Origin: Candidatus Zixiibacteriota bacterium
GTDB lineage: Bacteria > Zixibacteria > MSB-5A5 > GN15 > FEB-12
Reading direction: 5' to 3'
Length of the DNA: 12,029 nucleotides
Assembly: GCA_023132995.1 (NCBI GenBank)
Contig: JAGLXI010000134.1
Location: forward strand, 1-12,029
Positions 1 through 7,406 of this stretch are shown here, piece after piece. The position numbers were made by a program, and so were the translations under genes. The notes below the pieces were generated by a model. It ran no database searches, was not told the DNA's origin, and worked only from the letters and a program-made list of their open reading frames with translations. Every line of letters starts with the position of its first letter. The first letter of the stretch is position 1.

Positions 1-23
1 CTGTGCCCATGCCGGGCGCACTG

Positions 24-55
24 AAAAAGGGGACGAGCCTCAAAGGCCCGTCCCC
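24..55 (-). terminator. Rho-independent terminator of the HYR/T9SS gene
   Basis: Seen in the sequence: positions 29-35 (GGGGACG) pair with 49-55 (CGTCCCC). After one mismatch, 37-40 (GCCT) pair with 44-47 (AGGC), leaving a 3-nt loop. Read on the minus strand, the hairpin is followed directly by five T residues (complement of 24-28). It lies 21 bp past the stop codon of the large minus-strand gene. There is no T run on the other side, so it should work only for leftward transcription. Confidence 0.9.
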
Positions 56-76
56 GGAATCGTCAGGAGATCGGTC

Positions 77-3000
77 TTACTTCATGAGGACCATCTTCTT
101 CGTCTCGGTCACGTTGGACGTTGTAAGACGATAGAAGTATATCCCGGAACCGACGGCGTCGCCGCTCTCGTCAGCACCGTTCCAGGTTGCCTCATGCTGT
201 CCGGCAGTCAGGGAGCCGTCCACAAGGGTGGCGACCTGCTGACCGAGGATATTGAAGACCGTCAGTTCAACATGGCCCGAAGTCGGCAGATTGAAGCTGA
301 TCGACGTAGTCGGGTTGAACGGGTTCGGGTAGTTCTGCGACAGACTGAAACTGCCGGGAACGGCGTCGCCGTTGGTCGTCAGGCGACCCAGGCTGACGCA
401 GGAACCACTACCCCGATAGGTAATACCGGCGTCGACTTCAGCGCCGTCGACACGGACCACCAGGCGATCATTGATCCGAGGATACGTCTGGGCAATGTTG
501 CCGTCGTTCTCGTAGCCATAGATGGACGTGAACTTCAGCAGGCCATCACCGTAGACGCCCCTGCCGCACAACACGCCGGTTTCGGTGTAGACTTCAACGG
601 CGGCGCCGGCCTCAAGCTCCGTTCCGTCAACGGTAATGCCAGAGCCATAGATGGACATCCAGTCGCGCGACGGCGTGACACCGTTGGCGGCAGCCAGAGG
701 TATGGATATCTCACGAGGCGCGACCGGAGAGCCACCACCGTACGATAAAACGTCACCGGCCGATGAGAGCACCCAGTAACCAAGGCCGGGCGAAAGGTCG
801 CTCAGCGTGGTCGCGCCGGGATCGGAAGGATCGTAGACCAGGTAGTCGCCATCGAATGTGTAGGCAATAAGTATGTTGCTCAGTATCGAGGAGAAACCGT
901 CTTCAATCGGCTGACTGCTCTCCGGCCAGTAGCTGACCAGGTTCCAGCCACCGTATATGGCGATGCCGTCGCTGGGGCTGATCATACCGCCGCAGACATC
1001 GAAACTCACGGCGTCGTTGAGGCGGAACCAGTAGCCATGATGGTAGTCGACATCAAGCAGGGTCGAGTACTCGCCCAGCCAAGGCACAAAGGTCAGACCA
1101 CCGCCTGCAGCCAAATCAAAGCCGAGGATGACGTCGATCTTGTCGAAATAGTCCGCTACCATGTTCCAAATATCATCGTCGTAGGCAACGTTCCACGATA
1201 TCAGGTGCCAGCCCGCGGACAGATTGTAGGTCACGCAGGTGGCCGACGTGAAGTCGCCATCGATGACAAAGGTCGGGACTGCCACATAGTCAAAGATAAT
1301 CGGAGTCGAGTGGCTCACGGGCGTGCCGCCGATCTCAACCATGACATCTTCGCCGTCCTCCGGCCCTTCATCCCAGGTCGTGTAGGGATCGTCGCCGTAG
1401 ATGGTCGCGGTGAAGGAACCGTCGGGATCGACCGTCGTCATACCGCAGAGCACCGTGCTGCCGCGCGTGTCGAGATCGTAGAAGGTAACAAGATCACCGG
1501 GCAACAGCGGCACACCGTCAAGGGACGGGTTCGGGGAGTGTAGCAACACCCACCTATCGCTGGGAATAACTACGAGAATGGTTATTTCGCAACTCGCGGA
1601 ACCACAGACGTTGGATGCAACCACCTCGAACTGGTACATACCGCCCTGCGGGACGTCAAAGCAGAGCTGACCACCAGCCCAGGTCGCGCCGTCCACCGTA
1701 ACGTCGATGGCGTCGGCAATGGGCAGGTCAACGCAGACCATTTCCGGCAGACCTATGATGACTTCAACCGGCTCAGCCGGGCAGGTGATAGTCGGCACAT
1801 CCTGAACACCCAGAGTAATGATCTGGTCGCAGGAGGCGCTGTTGCCCGAGGCATCGGTGGCCGTCCAGGTACGGGTGATGATATCACCAACCTGGTCGTC
1901 AGCCCAGTCAATGGTGGGGTTGTCGTCGCAGTTGTCGATCGCAGTCGCATAACCGGTCGCGTCGGGATGAGTCGAGCCGCCGCAGGTTACGGTCACGGGG
2001 TCGGGACAGGTGATTACCGGGTCTTCCGTATCATCGGCCAGCGTAATTGTCTGAATACAATCAACAGTGTTGCCGGCATTGTCCGTGGCCGTCCAGGTGC
2101 GCGTAATAATTCCAGCACCGGCAACTTCGTCGAAAGTCACCACCGGGGCCGGATCGCAGTTGTCGGTAGCCGTCATCGTCGGCGGCACAGGCATCTCCTC
2201 ACCGCACTGAAGAATGAAGTCGGCCGGACATGCTTCCACAAATGTCGGGTCCGTTGTATCAATGAGAGTAATCGTCTGGACACACTGATCATTGTTGCCG
2301 GAGGCATCAGTCGCCGTCCAGGTGCGGGTGATGATATCACCTGCAATTGTCTCGTCGAACGTGACTACCGGGGCCGGATCGCAGTTGTCGGTGGCTGTCA
2401 TCGTAGCCGGAGCGGGAACCGCGTCACACTCAACGGTTATGTCAGCCGGACACGCTTCAACGAATTCCGGGTCCGTAGTGTCGGTCAGCGTGATAAGCTG
2501 AACGCACTGGTCGCTGTTGCCGGAAGCGTCAGTCGCCGTCCAGGTACGCGTAATGATATCACCTTCAATTGACTCGTCAAACGTAACTATCGGCGACGGA
2601 TCACAGTTGTCTGTAGCCGTCAGAGTCGGCGGAGCGGGAACCGCGTCGCATTCAACGGTTATGTCGCCCGGGCACGCCTGATCAAACACCGGGGCTTCTT
2701 CATCGACAGCCAGCGTAATGATCTGTGTGCAGACAGTGCTGTTGGCTGCGTTGTCGGTAGCCGTCCAGGTACGCGTAATGATATTGCCCTCGGTCGACTG
2801 GTCGAACGTTACAACGGGCGCCGGGTCACAATTGTCAGTAGCAGTCATCGTGGCCGCAGCAGGTACTTCGCCGCCGCATTCTATGACCAGGTCATCCGGA
2901 CATACTTCGACAAACTCCGGCGCGGTGGAATCAAGCAGCGTGATGGTCTGGACGCAATCAACATCATTGCCTGCGGCATCAGTAGCCGTCCAGGTACGAG

Positions 3001-4405
3001 TGATGACATTCCCTACCGTTGTCTCGTCGAACGTCACCACCGGGGCCGGATCACAGGCATCGTCGGCCGTCATGATCGGTGCGATCGGCACCGGTGCGTC
3101 GCATTCAATGGAGATGTCACCGGGGCAGGCCGAAGTCCAGGTCGGGTCCTGGGTATCAACAATGGTGATAGTCTGGACACACTGGACGCTGTTACCGGCG
3201 TTGTCGGTGGCCGTCCAGGTGCGGGTGATAACATTGCCCACTGTGGACTCATCGAAAGTCACTACCGGGGCCGGATCGCAGTTGTCGGTCGCCGTGAGGG
3301 GGGGGGTAACCGGGGTCTCACCGCACTCAAGAATGAAATCGGCCGGACATTCCTCAACAAAGACCGGATCGGTAGTATCTACTAAAGTGATAAGCTGTGT
3401 GCAGACAGTGCTGTTGCCGGAGGCGTCAGTAGCCGTCCAGGTGCGCGTGATAACGTCACCTACGGTCGACTCATCGAATGTCACCACCGGGGCAGGATCG
3501 CAGACGTCGGTGGCCGTCAGAGTCGGCGCCGTGGGAACAGCATCACACTCAACCGTGACGTCAGCCGGACATTCCTCAACAAAGGCCGGATCGGTAGTAT
3601 CTTCAAGAGTAATAATCTGGTCACAACTGCTGTTATTGCCGGCATCATCAGTCGCCGTCCAGGTGCGGGTTATGACATAACCGACCTGGTTGTCCTCCCA
3701 GACAATCCCCGGGCTGGGATCGCAGAAGTCAACAGCGGTCGCGTAGCCGGTAACATCCGGATGTGTCGACCCGCCACACTCGATAGTGATGTCCCCAGGA
3801 CAGGTGATAACCGGGGCGGTGAGATCGGGGTTACAGGGATCGACTTCCTCACCAACCGTGAAGCAGTGGGGACCGTCCCAGTCCGGGAAAATATTGTCGG
3901 CACCGCCGCCAGGCGCCCACTTCCAAACTCCTGACGGCGGGTAGAAGCTCGAATCAATACAGATAGTCTTGCCGTTGTGCTCCTCCGCAATCGGGCCGAT
4001 GGTCACCGTATAGGCTGTATCATCGAAATCGGCGGGCAGCCCTGCAAACCCGGCGCCACCAAATCCTACCGTGTCGGCGCCGGTCCCAGTTACACCTAAG
4101 TGATCAATACCCCATGTGATATTGAAGTTGGCCTTCCAGTTCAGGGTGCCAAGCGCAAAGCCTGTAGTCGTTGTCCACTCGGCGCCATCATCGGAGTAGA
4201 CTCGAAAACCGTTCGTTATACCCATTACGTTCCCGCCGGAACTGTTGGTCATACGCAGATAGAACGCGACCGGTACGCCCATTTGCAGGCCATCAGTCGC
4301 ATTCAGGCCTTCGACACGCTCAAGCGAGAGAGCGTTGCCATTGGCCATCCCGAAACTGCCAACGACGAGGGACGCAAGGATAATGAAACTCCTCAGCTTC
4401 ATCAT
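77..4405 (-). CDS. Giant secreted HYR-repeat protein with T9SS type-A sorting domain
   Basis: 1442 residues. A signal peptide covers about residues 1-25 (hydrophobic FIILASLVVGSFG, then an A-x-A-like ANGNA site). Residues 27-190 are a beta-rich N-terminal domain I cannot name. Residues 197-869 hold nine tandem HYR-type Ig-like repeats of about 74-77 residues, each with four cysteines and a TRTWTATD core. An unrelated Ig-like segment follows at about 870-945. Two related beta modules (950-1050 and 1248-1335) flank a duplicated 'GWxLxSxW' module (1064-1147, 1152-1225). The C-terminus (1351-1442, NYPNPFNPTTSI ... KKMVLMK) is a typical Por/T9SS sorting domain, so the protein is probably exported and attached to or released from the surface. 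HYR domains are generally adhesive; the ligand is unknown. Translation starts at ATG 4405 or the adjacent ATG 4402; GGAGG at 4411-4415 lies 5 or 8 nt upstream. Confidence 0.93.
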   Translation of the reverse strand: MMKLRSFIILASLVVGSFGMANGNALSLERVEGLNATDGLQMGVPVAFYLRMTNSSGGNVMGITNGFRVYSDDGAEWTTTTGFALGTLNWKANFNITWGIDHLGVTGTGADTVGFGGAGFAGLPADFDDTAYTVTIGPIAEEHNGKTICIDSSFYPPSGVWKWAPGGGADNIFPDWDGPHCFTVGEEVDPCNPDLTAPVITCPGDITIECGGSTHPDVTGYATAVDFCDPSPGIVWEDNQVGYVITRTWTATDDAGNNSSCDQIITLEDTTDPAFVEECPADVTVECDAVPTAPTLTATDVCDPAPVVTFDESTVGDVITRTWTATDASGNSTVCTQLITLVDTTDPVFVEECPADFILECGETPVTPPLTATDNCDPAPVVTFDESTVGNVITRTWTATDNAGNSVQCVQTITIVDTQDPTWTSACPGDISIECDAPVPIAPIMTADDACDPAPVVTFDETTVGNVITRTWTATDAAGNDVDCVQTITLLDSTAPEFVEVCPDDLVIECGGEVPAAATMTATDNCDPAPVVTFDQSTEGNIITRTWTATDNAANSTVCTQIITLAVDEEAPVFDQACPGDITVECDAVPAPPTLTATDNCDPSPIVTFDESIEGDIITRTWTATDASGNSDQCVQLITLTDTTDPEFVEACPADITVECDAVPAPATMTATDNCDPAPVVTFDETIAGDIITRTWTATDASGNNDQCVQTITLIDTTDPTFVEACPADFILQCGEEMPVPPTMTATDNCDPAPVVTFDEVAGAGIITRTWTATDNAGNTVDCIQTITLADDTEDPVITCPDPVTVTCGGSTHPDATGYATAIDNCDDNPTIDWADDQVGDIITRTWTATDASGNSASCDQIITLGVQDVPTITCPAEPVEVIIGLPEMVCVDLPIADAIDVTVDGATWAGGQLCFDVPQGGMYQFEVVASNVCGSASCEITILVVIPSDRWVLLHSPNPSLDGVPLLPGDLVTFYDLDTRGSTVLCGMTTVDPDGSFTATIYGDDPYTTWDEGPEDGEDVMVEIGGTPVSHSTPIIFDYVAVPTFVIDGDFTSATCVTYNLSAGWHLISWNVAYDDDIWNMVADYFDKIDVILGFDLAAGGGLTFVPWLGEYSTLLDVDYHHGYWFRLNDAVSFDVCGGMISPSDGIAIYGGWNLVSYWPESSQPIEDGFSSILSNILIAYTFDGDYLVYDPSDPGATTLSDLSPGLGYWVLSSAGDVLSYGGGSPVAPREISIPLAAANGVTPSRDWMSIYGSGITVDGTELEAGAAVEVYTETGVLCGRGVYGDGLLKFTSIYGYENDGNIAQTYPRINDRLVVRVDGAEVDAGITYRGSGSCVSLGRLTTNGDAVPGSFSLSQNYPNPFNPTTSISFNLPTSGHVELTVFNILGQQVATLVDGSLTAGQHEATWNGADESGDAVGSGIYFYRLTTSNVTETKKMVLMK
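1799..3817 (-). repeat. Nine-copy tandem HYR repeat array within the surface protein gene
   Basis: Residues 197-869 comprise nine units starting near residues 197, 274, 348, 422, 497, 573, 647, 721 and 797, with a period of 222-231 bp that is always a multiple of three. Units 2-8 share ECPAD, TATDNCDPAPVVTFDE and ITRTWTATD cores. Units 1 and 9 form a second subtype with CGGSTHPD.TGYATA. DNA conservation is high: a 26-nt stretch starting at 2142 recurs identically at 2367 and 3264. This suggests recent duplication or ongoing homogenisation. The array is a likely place for assembly collapse and for recombination that changes copy number. Confidence 0.92.
3298..3306 (-). repeat. C9 homopolymer inside the coding sequence
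   Basis: Nine consecutive G on the plus strand read as C9 in the gene, spanning codons 367-370 (Thr-Pro-Pro-Leu) of the third HYR unit. Homopolymers of this length are typical slippage sites. A gain or loss of one base would truncate the protein before most of its repeats and the sorting domain. The frame is intact here. Confidence 0.85.
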
Positions 4406-4713
4406 TTAGACCTCCATGATTTGCTGGGTTAGAAATTGATTGTTTTTCACGTTATTGATATGGACAAAGGCCCGTAAGTTCATTGCATATCGCTCGCGGC
4501 GGGACACGACCGCTGACAAAAACACAGCCGTTTCCAGCGCGCGAAAACCCTCGCCAAACCTCAAACATTGGCTGCAAGATAATATCAAACGAACTCCACA
4601 AGGCGAGTATTCAAATCAACCTACTATCTTGTGACACAGCCAGTTTGTTAGACCACGCAAAGTACCAAGAAGAAAAGAGGTTTCCCCTCGTCGCGGGTAC
4701 TTTCCCCTAACCG
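4406..4713 (-). promoter_or_regulatory. Long structured 5' leader of the HYR/T9SS gene (candidate cis-regulatory RNA)
   Basis: This stretch has no convincing gene. Measured from the predicted start near 4713, the leader is about 308 nt. Inverted repeats seen: (a) 4647-4651 with 4707-4711 (GTTAG/CTAAC) enclosing 4659-4666 with 4696-4703 (AAAGTACC/GGTACTTT), then 4677-4680 with 4686-4689 (GAGG/CCTC), followed in RNA sense by a pyrimidine run UUUUCUUCUU. (b) 4569-4581 pairs with 4625-4631 plus 4637-4642, giving 13 bp with one 5-nt bulge. (c) 4597-4602 pairs with 4628-4633 (CACAAG/CTTGTG), which cannot coexist with the inner part of (b). (d) 4511-4515 with 4535-4539, and 4541-4544 with 4551-4554. 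I recognise no known riboswitch class. Being a regulatory RNA is inference; the pairings are directly visible. Confidence 0.5.
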
Positions 4714-4719
4714 GTAGGC

Positions 4720-4748
4720 AATATAGGCTCAACACAGAAGAATGTCAA
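4720..4748 (-). promoter_or_regulatory. Sigma70-like promoter for the HYR/T9SS gene
   Basis: On the minus strand a perfect TTGACA (complement of 4743-4748) is separated by 17 bp from TATATT (complement of 4720-4725, 5 of 6 matches to TATAAT). The predicted transcript starts near 4713. A weaker alternative nearer the gene pairs TTGTCC (4462-4467) with AACAAT (4439-4444). Spacing and sequence are close to ideal for a housekeeping promoter, but FCB-group sigma preferences can differ. Confidence 0.6.
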
Positions 4749-4953
4749 GGTATTAAGGCGTTTCCCGCGCTCAGATTGCCGTGAAAGAGGTTGTTCAGCC
4801 CCCGGAGGGTCGCCACCGAGCAGGCGGCGCGGCCCTAAGTGACTGAGCGACAACACAAACACGCGCGCGCCACGAGCTGTTCATTAACCCAACAGTTTTT
4901 GCCCGGGTTTGCTCAACTGTCCCGACGAGCCGACATTCCGACACCGGCGGAAC
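4749..4953. other. Intergenic remainder between the two secreted-protein genes
   Basis: No gene was recognised. A short hairpin, TTCCG (4936-4940) with CGGAA (4948-4952), lies directly after the stop codon of the dockerin gene but lacks a T run, so no intrinsic terminator can be called for that gene. CCGAC occurs three times at exact 8-bp spacing (4922, 4930, 4938). CGCTCAG (4768-4774) is inversely repeated at 4843-4849. None of these has an obvious function. Confidence 0.4.
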
Positions 4954-7323
4954 TTAGCAGGTAGGAGCCGGACCGCTGCGGAAAATGTAGTACACCAGGA
5001 CGATCAGATCGGAGATATCGATCCTGCCGTCGCCGTTGACGTCAGCGGCCATGAATTCGGGCGGCTCCGGCCCGCCTACGAACATGTAGCTGATGAGATA
5101 CACGAGGTCCGCCACGTCAGGCTCCTGCCCGCTGCCGTCGACGTCACCGCAGACGAACGGGCACAACATCTGCACGCCCTGGCTGCCTTCCTGAGGCGGA
5201 ACGCCGGTAGCCGACCAGCCGAAATCAAACGCCCGCACATCCACATACGAGCAGCCGGTTTCGGATATGTTCTCGATAAGCAGCTCGTATTCGAAGTACT
5301 TCAAGTACCCGTCGGGGGTCAATTCATCCGGCCAGGCCTGCGAAGGATCAAGGCTGGAAGGGTACGGCTGACCGGGATAGATTTTCTGGATGGGGGTGGT
5401 TACTCCGAATATATACTGGTTGTCCCCAACCGGGTCGAAGTAGAACATGGAATCGGGAGACAACGGGTGAACGAAGGGATGGTTGCTCGTGTACTGCGAT
5501 GGGTCGAAGCTGAGGTCACCGCAGGAGTCACCATAGAGACAGCGCAGTTCTTCCCCTGTGAACGGAACTCCACGTGTCTCCCATCCCGGTATGAAGTGGT
5601 TAAAGTAGTATTTCACATAGTCTTCAATATCGTATGACCCAACCAGGGCGAACGAGGACTGCTGCCCCGTCTGCGACAAATAGACCCGGTATCCCTCGAA
5701 ATCCTCAGTGCGTGAAAAGATATCCTTAGCAGTTTCCGATCTTAGCCCGTTCCAGCGCACCCATAAGCCGCCTGAGCGCTGCTCCAGCCAGAACGGCGGT
5801 CCCGGCGGAGAAACAGCCGCGCGAAAATCCGGTACGCCGTCGCCTTCGTAGTAGAAAGTGTCATCCCCGCAGATTCTGAACTTGCCGGCGTAGCCGTCAC
5901 CGTCGGTATCCACTCCCGGGTTGTCGTATATCCAACCGGCCCAACTGGCGTTGAGCACAATGTCCGAGAAGTCAAGCCCGGCATAGTATCGGGCCGGGTC
6001 GTGAGGAAGATAACCTGCGTTGGATGGGTTACGGTGCAGGTTCTCGCCTCCCACGTAAGCGAACGAAATCGGCAGGCTCTGACCGGGGCGGATGTCAAAG
6101 GGCCCGAACGACAAGAGATACTTGGTATCGAAGCCGTTACAAAAGTCGGCCGCCAGGCGTTGGTCGGGATACATCCAGAGGGTATTGTTCGGCTGAATAA
6201 CGGCGGTATAGGCCTGGTCGTAATCGATCTCCCTGTTTCTCAGAACATAGTACTTGTTGTGGTCTCCCTCCGGCGTGCCCAGGCCGCCGGTTCCGAAATC
6301 CCGGAAAGGCTCCGGCCAGAGTCCCATGCCGGGCCGCTCACGAGGGCCGAAATCCAGGACGGCATTGCGGTTGCTGATCCACCAGTTGAAGCTGATGTCA
6401 AGTGAATAAGAAGGTGTACGCACAATGCGGGTAGCCGTGAGATTCGGGCAGGGATGCTGCTGGCCGTCTGGGAAATACACTCCCAGGTCACCATCGTTAT
6501 CGGCAATCCACGCCATGTCAACAATGTCAGTGAATTCGCAGCCCCAGTAGTTACTGGGCCAGGCGCTGATAAAACCGCAGATATCGTCAGCGAAACCATG
6601 AGTGTTTTGCACGTCAAAACCCACATCGGCATCAACGTAAACGCCCATGTAGACGCCCTCCAGTCGCTCGGAGCCGATATTCTTTATCTTGCAGTCAAAC
6701 AGGACGAAGTCCTCGGCATACGGATACGACCAGGCGTAAGAAACCTCGGTGACCTCGATGTTGAGCGGTTTGTGCGGCCGGCCGGTGACAGGGTCGGCCG
6801 GGACGTCGTCTGTATGTGTATCGGTATAGACAGCGATGTAGTCTTCCTCGGATACGGCGCCGGAGTAGTTCGGGCTGGAAGGATCAAGAGTCGACCGGTA
6901 GATCATTTCTCCAAACGGCGCCTCATCGGCGGACATTTCCTTGATGACCTGCCAGCCATCGAATCCGGTAGAGACAAGAGTATCACGACCGACCACGGCG
7001 CCGATCCAGAAGGCCCCGGCAAACAAGTACTCGACTCCTGACCCTCGCCGATACTCGCAATTGAGCGGTATCGATTCACCTGTGAACCAGTCCGTAGTCG
7101 ATGCAATGAATTCCTTGCCGAAAGTCCCGTTGTTGGTGACGGCGAGGCCGATTTCCCCCACTCGGTGCGCGACAAGACAGTAGAGCGGGCTGTCCGCCGA
7201 CAGACGACTGTCTGCCCGGCCGGTCTGTCCGGGCTCAAACACGGCCCGGCTCGATACTGTAACTGCGATCAAGACCAGCAGGGCTGGAATGACTGCGGTG
7301 CGAGTGAATACTGACAGTTTCAT
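4954..7323 (-). CDS. Secreted protein with C-terminal dockerin-like Ca-binding domain
   Basis: 789 residues. A signal peptide covers about residues 1-27 (PALLVLIAVTV core, SRA near the cleavage site). Residues 28-470 are a large aromatic-rich beta domain I cannot assign. Residues 472-500 hold a DTDGDG...GDGVPDF acidic stretch likely to bind calcium. Residues 503-565 (from PPFWLEQRSGGLWVRWN) resemble an Fn3-like segment. Residues 725-789 are a dockerin-like pair of loops. Loop 1 (D727, D729, S731 ... D739) carries one extra residue. Loop 2 (D761, N763, D765, D772) fits the canonical EF-hand-like spacing. No cohesin partner and no T9SS tail are visible here. The start is well supported: GGAGGG (7330-7335) sits 6 nt before ATG 7323. 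It is transcribed in the same direction as the HYR gene but 548 bp upstream of it, with its own promoter. Probably surface or extracellular; substrate and role unknown. Confidence 0.88.
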   Translation of the reverse strand: MKLSVFTRTAVIPALLVLIAVTVSSRAVFEPGQTGRADSRLSADSPLYCLVAHRVGEIGLAVTNNGTFGKEFIASTTDWFTGESIPLNCEYRRGSGVEYLFAGAFWIGAVVGRDTLVSTGFDGWQVIKEMSADEAPFGEMIYRSTLDPSSPNYSGAVSEEDYIAVYTDTHTDDVPADPVTGRPHKPLNIEVTEVSYAWSYPYAEDFVLFDCKIKNIGSERLEGVYMGVYVDADVGFDVQNTHGFADDICGFISAWPSNYWGCEFTDIVDMAWIADNDGDLGVYFPDGQQHPCPNLTATRIVRTPSYSLDISFNWWISNRNAVLDFGPRERPGMGLWPEPFRDFGTGGLGTPEGDHNKYYVLRNREIDYDQAYTAVIQPNNTLWMYPDQRLAADFCNGFDTKYLLSFGPFDIRPGQSLPISFAYVGGENLHRNPSNAGYLPHDPARYYAGLDFSDIVLNASWAGWIYDNPGVDTDGDGYAGKFRICGDDTFYYEGDGVPDFRAAVSPPGPPFWLEQRSGGLWVRWNGLRSETAKDIFSRTEDFEGYRVYLSQTGQQSSFALVGSYDIEDYVKYYFNHFIPGWETRGVPFTGEELRCLYGDSCGDLSFDPSQYTSNHPFVHPLSPDSMFYFDPVGDNQYIFGVTTPIQKIYPGQPYPSSLDPSQAWPDELTPDGYLKYFEYELLIENISETGCSYVDVRAFDFGWSATGVPPQEGSQGVQMLCPFVCGDVDGSGQEPDVADLVYLISYMFVGGPEPPEFMAADVNGDGRIDISDLIVLVYYIFRSGPAPTC

Positions 7324-7378
7324 TGTTCTCCCTCCAGCCCATATTTGACCTGAGGCCGGTTTTTGTAGAAGCTACTGA

Positions 7379-7406
7379 AATATACAGGATTCCCTGCTTC
7401 TGTCAA
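7379..7406 (-). promoter_or_regulatory. Sigma70-like promoter for the dockerin-tailed gene
   Basis: On the minus strand TTGACA (complement of 7401-7406) is followed by a 16-bp spacer and TATATT (complement of 7379-7384). The predicted start near 7372 gives a leader of about 48 nt before ATG 7323. Both hexamers are identical to those of the promoter at 4720-4748; only the spacer differs, by 1 bp. Confidence 0.6.

Noticed and set aside
3..21. Hairpin GTGC...GCAC at the left edge as a second terminator
   Set aside because: It needs a bulge, has no T run in either direction, and lies beyond the strong terminator at 24-55.
2718..3680. A 320-codon plus-strand open frame antisense to the HYR array
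   Set aside because: It is the mirror of the tandem repeats: the period is a multiple of three and the antisense frame happens to lack stops in each unit. The product is Val/Ser/Thr-rich low complexity with no family signal.
4406..4588. A 60-codon minus-strand frame with TTG start, GGAG nearby and a TAA directly before the HYR gene's ATG
   Set aside because: It is simply the upstream continuation of the same frame to the preceding stop. The product resembles no protein, and the region is better explained by RNA structure. A leader peptide cannot be fully excluded.
4440..4710. Plus-strand frames of 64 and 75 codons in the intergenic leader region
   Set aside because: They have no ribosome binding site or family signal, unlike the typical proteins of the window, and they overlap inverted repeats on the opposite transcript.
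4864..4905. Plus-strand hairpin AGCTGTT/AACAGTT followed by TTTTT as a terminator
   Set aside because: The stem is AT-rich with wobble pairs and a 9-nt loop, and there is no plus-strand gene upstream to terminate.
4922..4945. Three CCGAC copies at 8-bp spacing, iteron-like
   Set aside because: The units are only 5 bp, with no AT-rich region, DnaA boxes or replication gene nearby; chance is likely in GC-rich DNA.
4909..5637. 242-codon plus-strand frame antisense to the dockerin gene
   Set aside because: The opposite strand encodes a coherent secreted protein with signal peptide, ribosome site and dockerin. High GC makes long antisense frames common.
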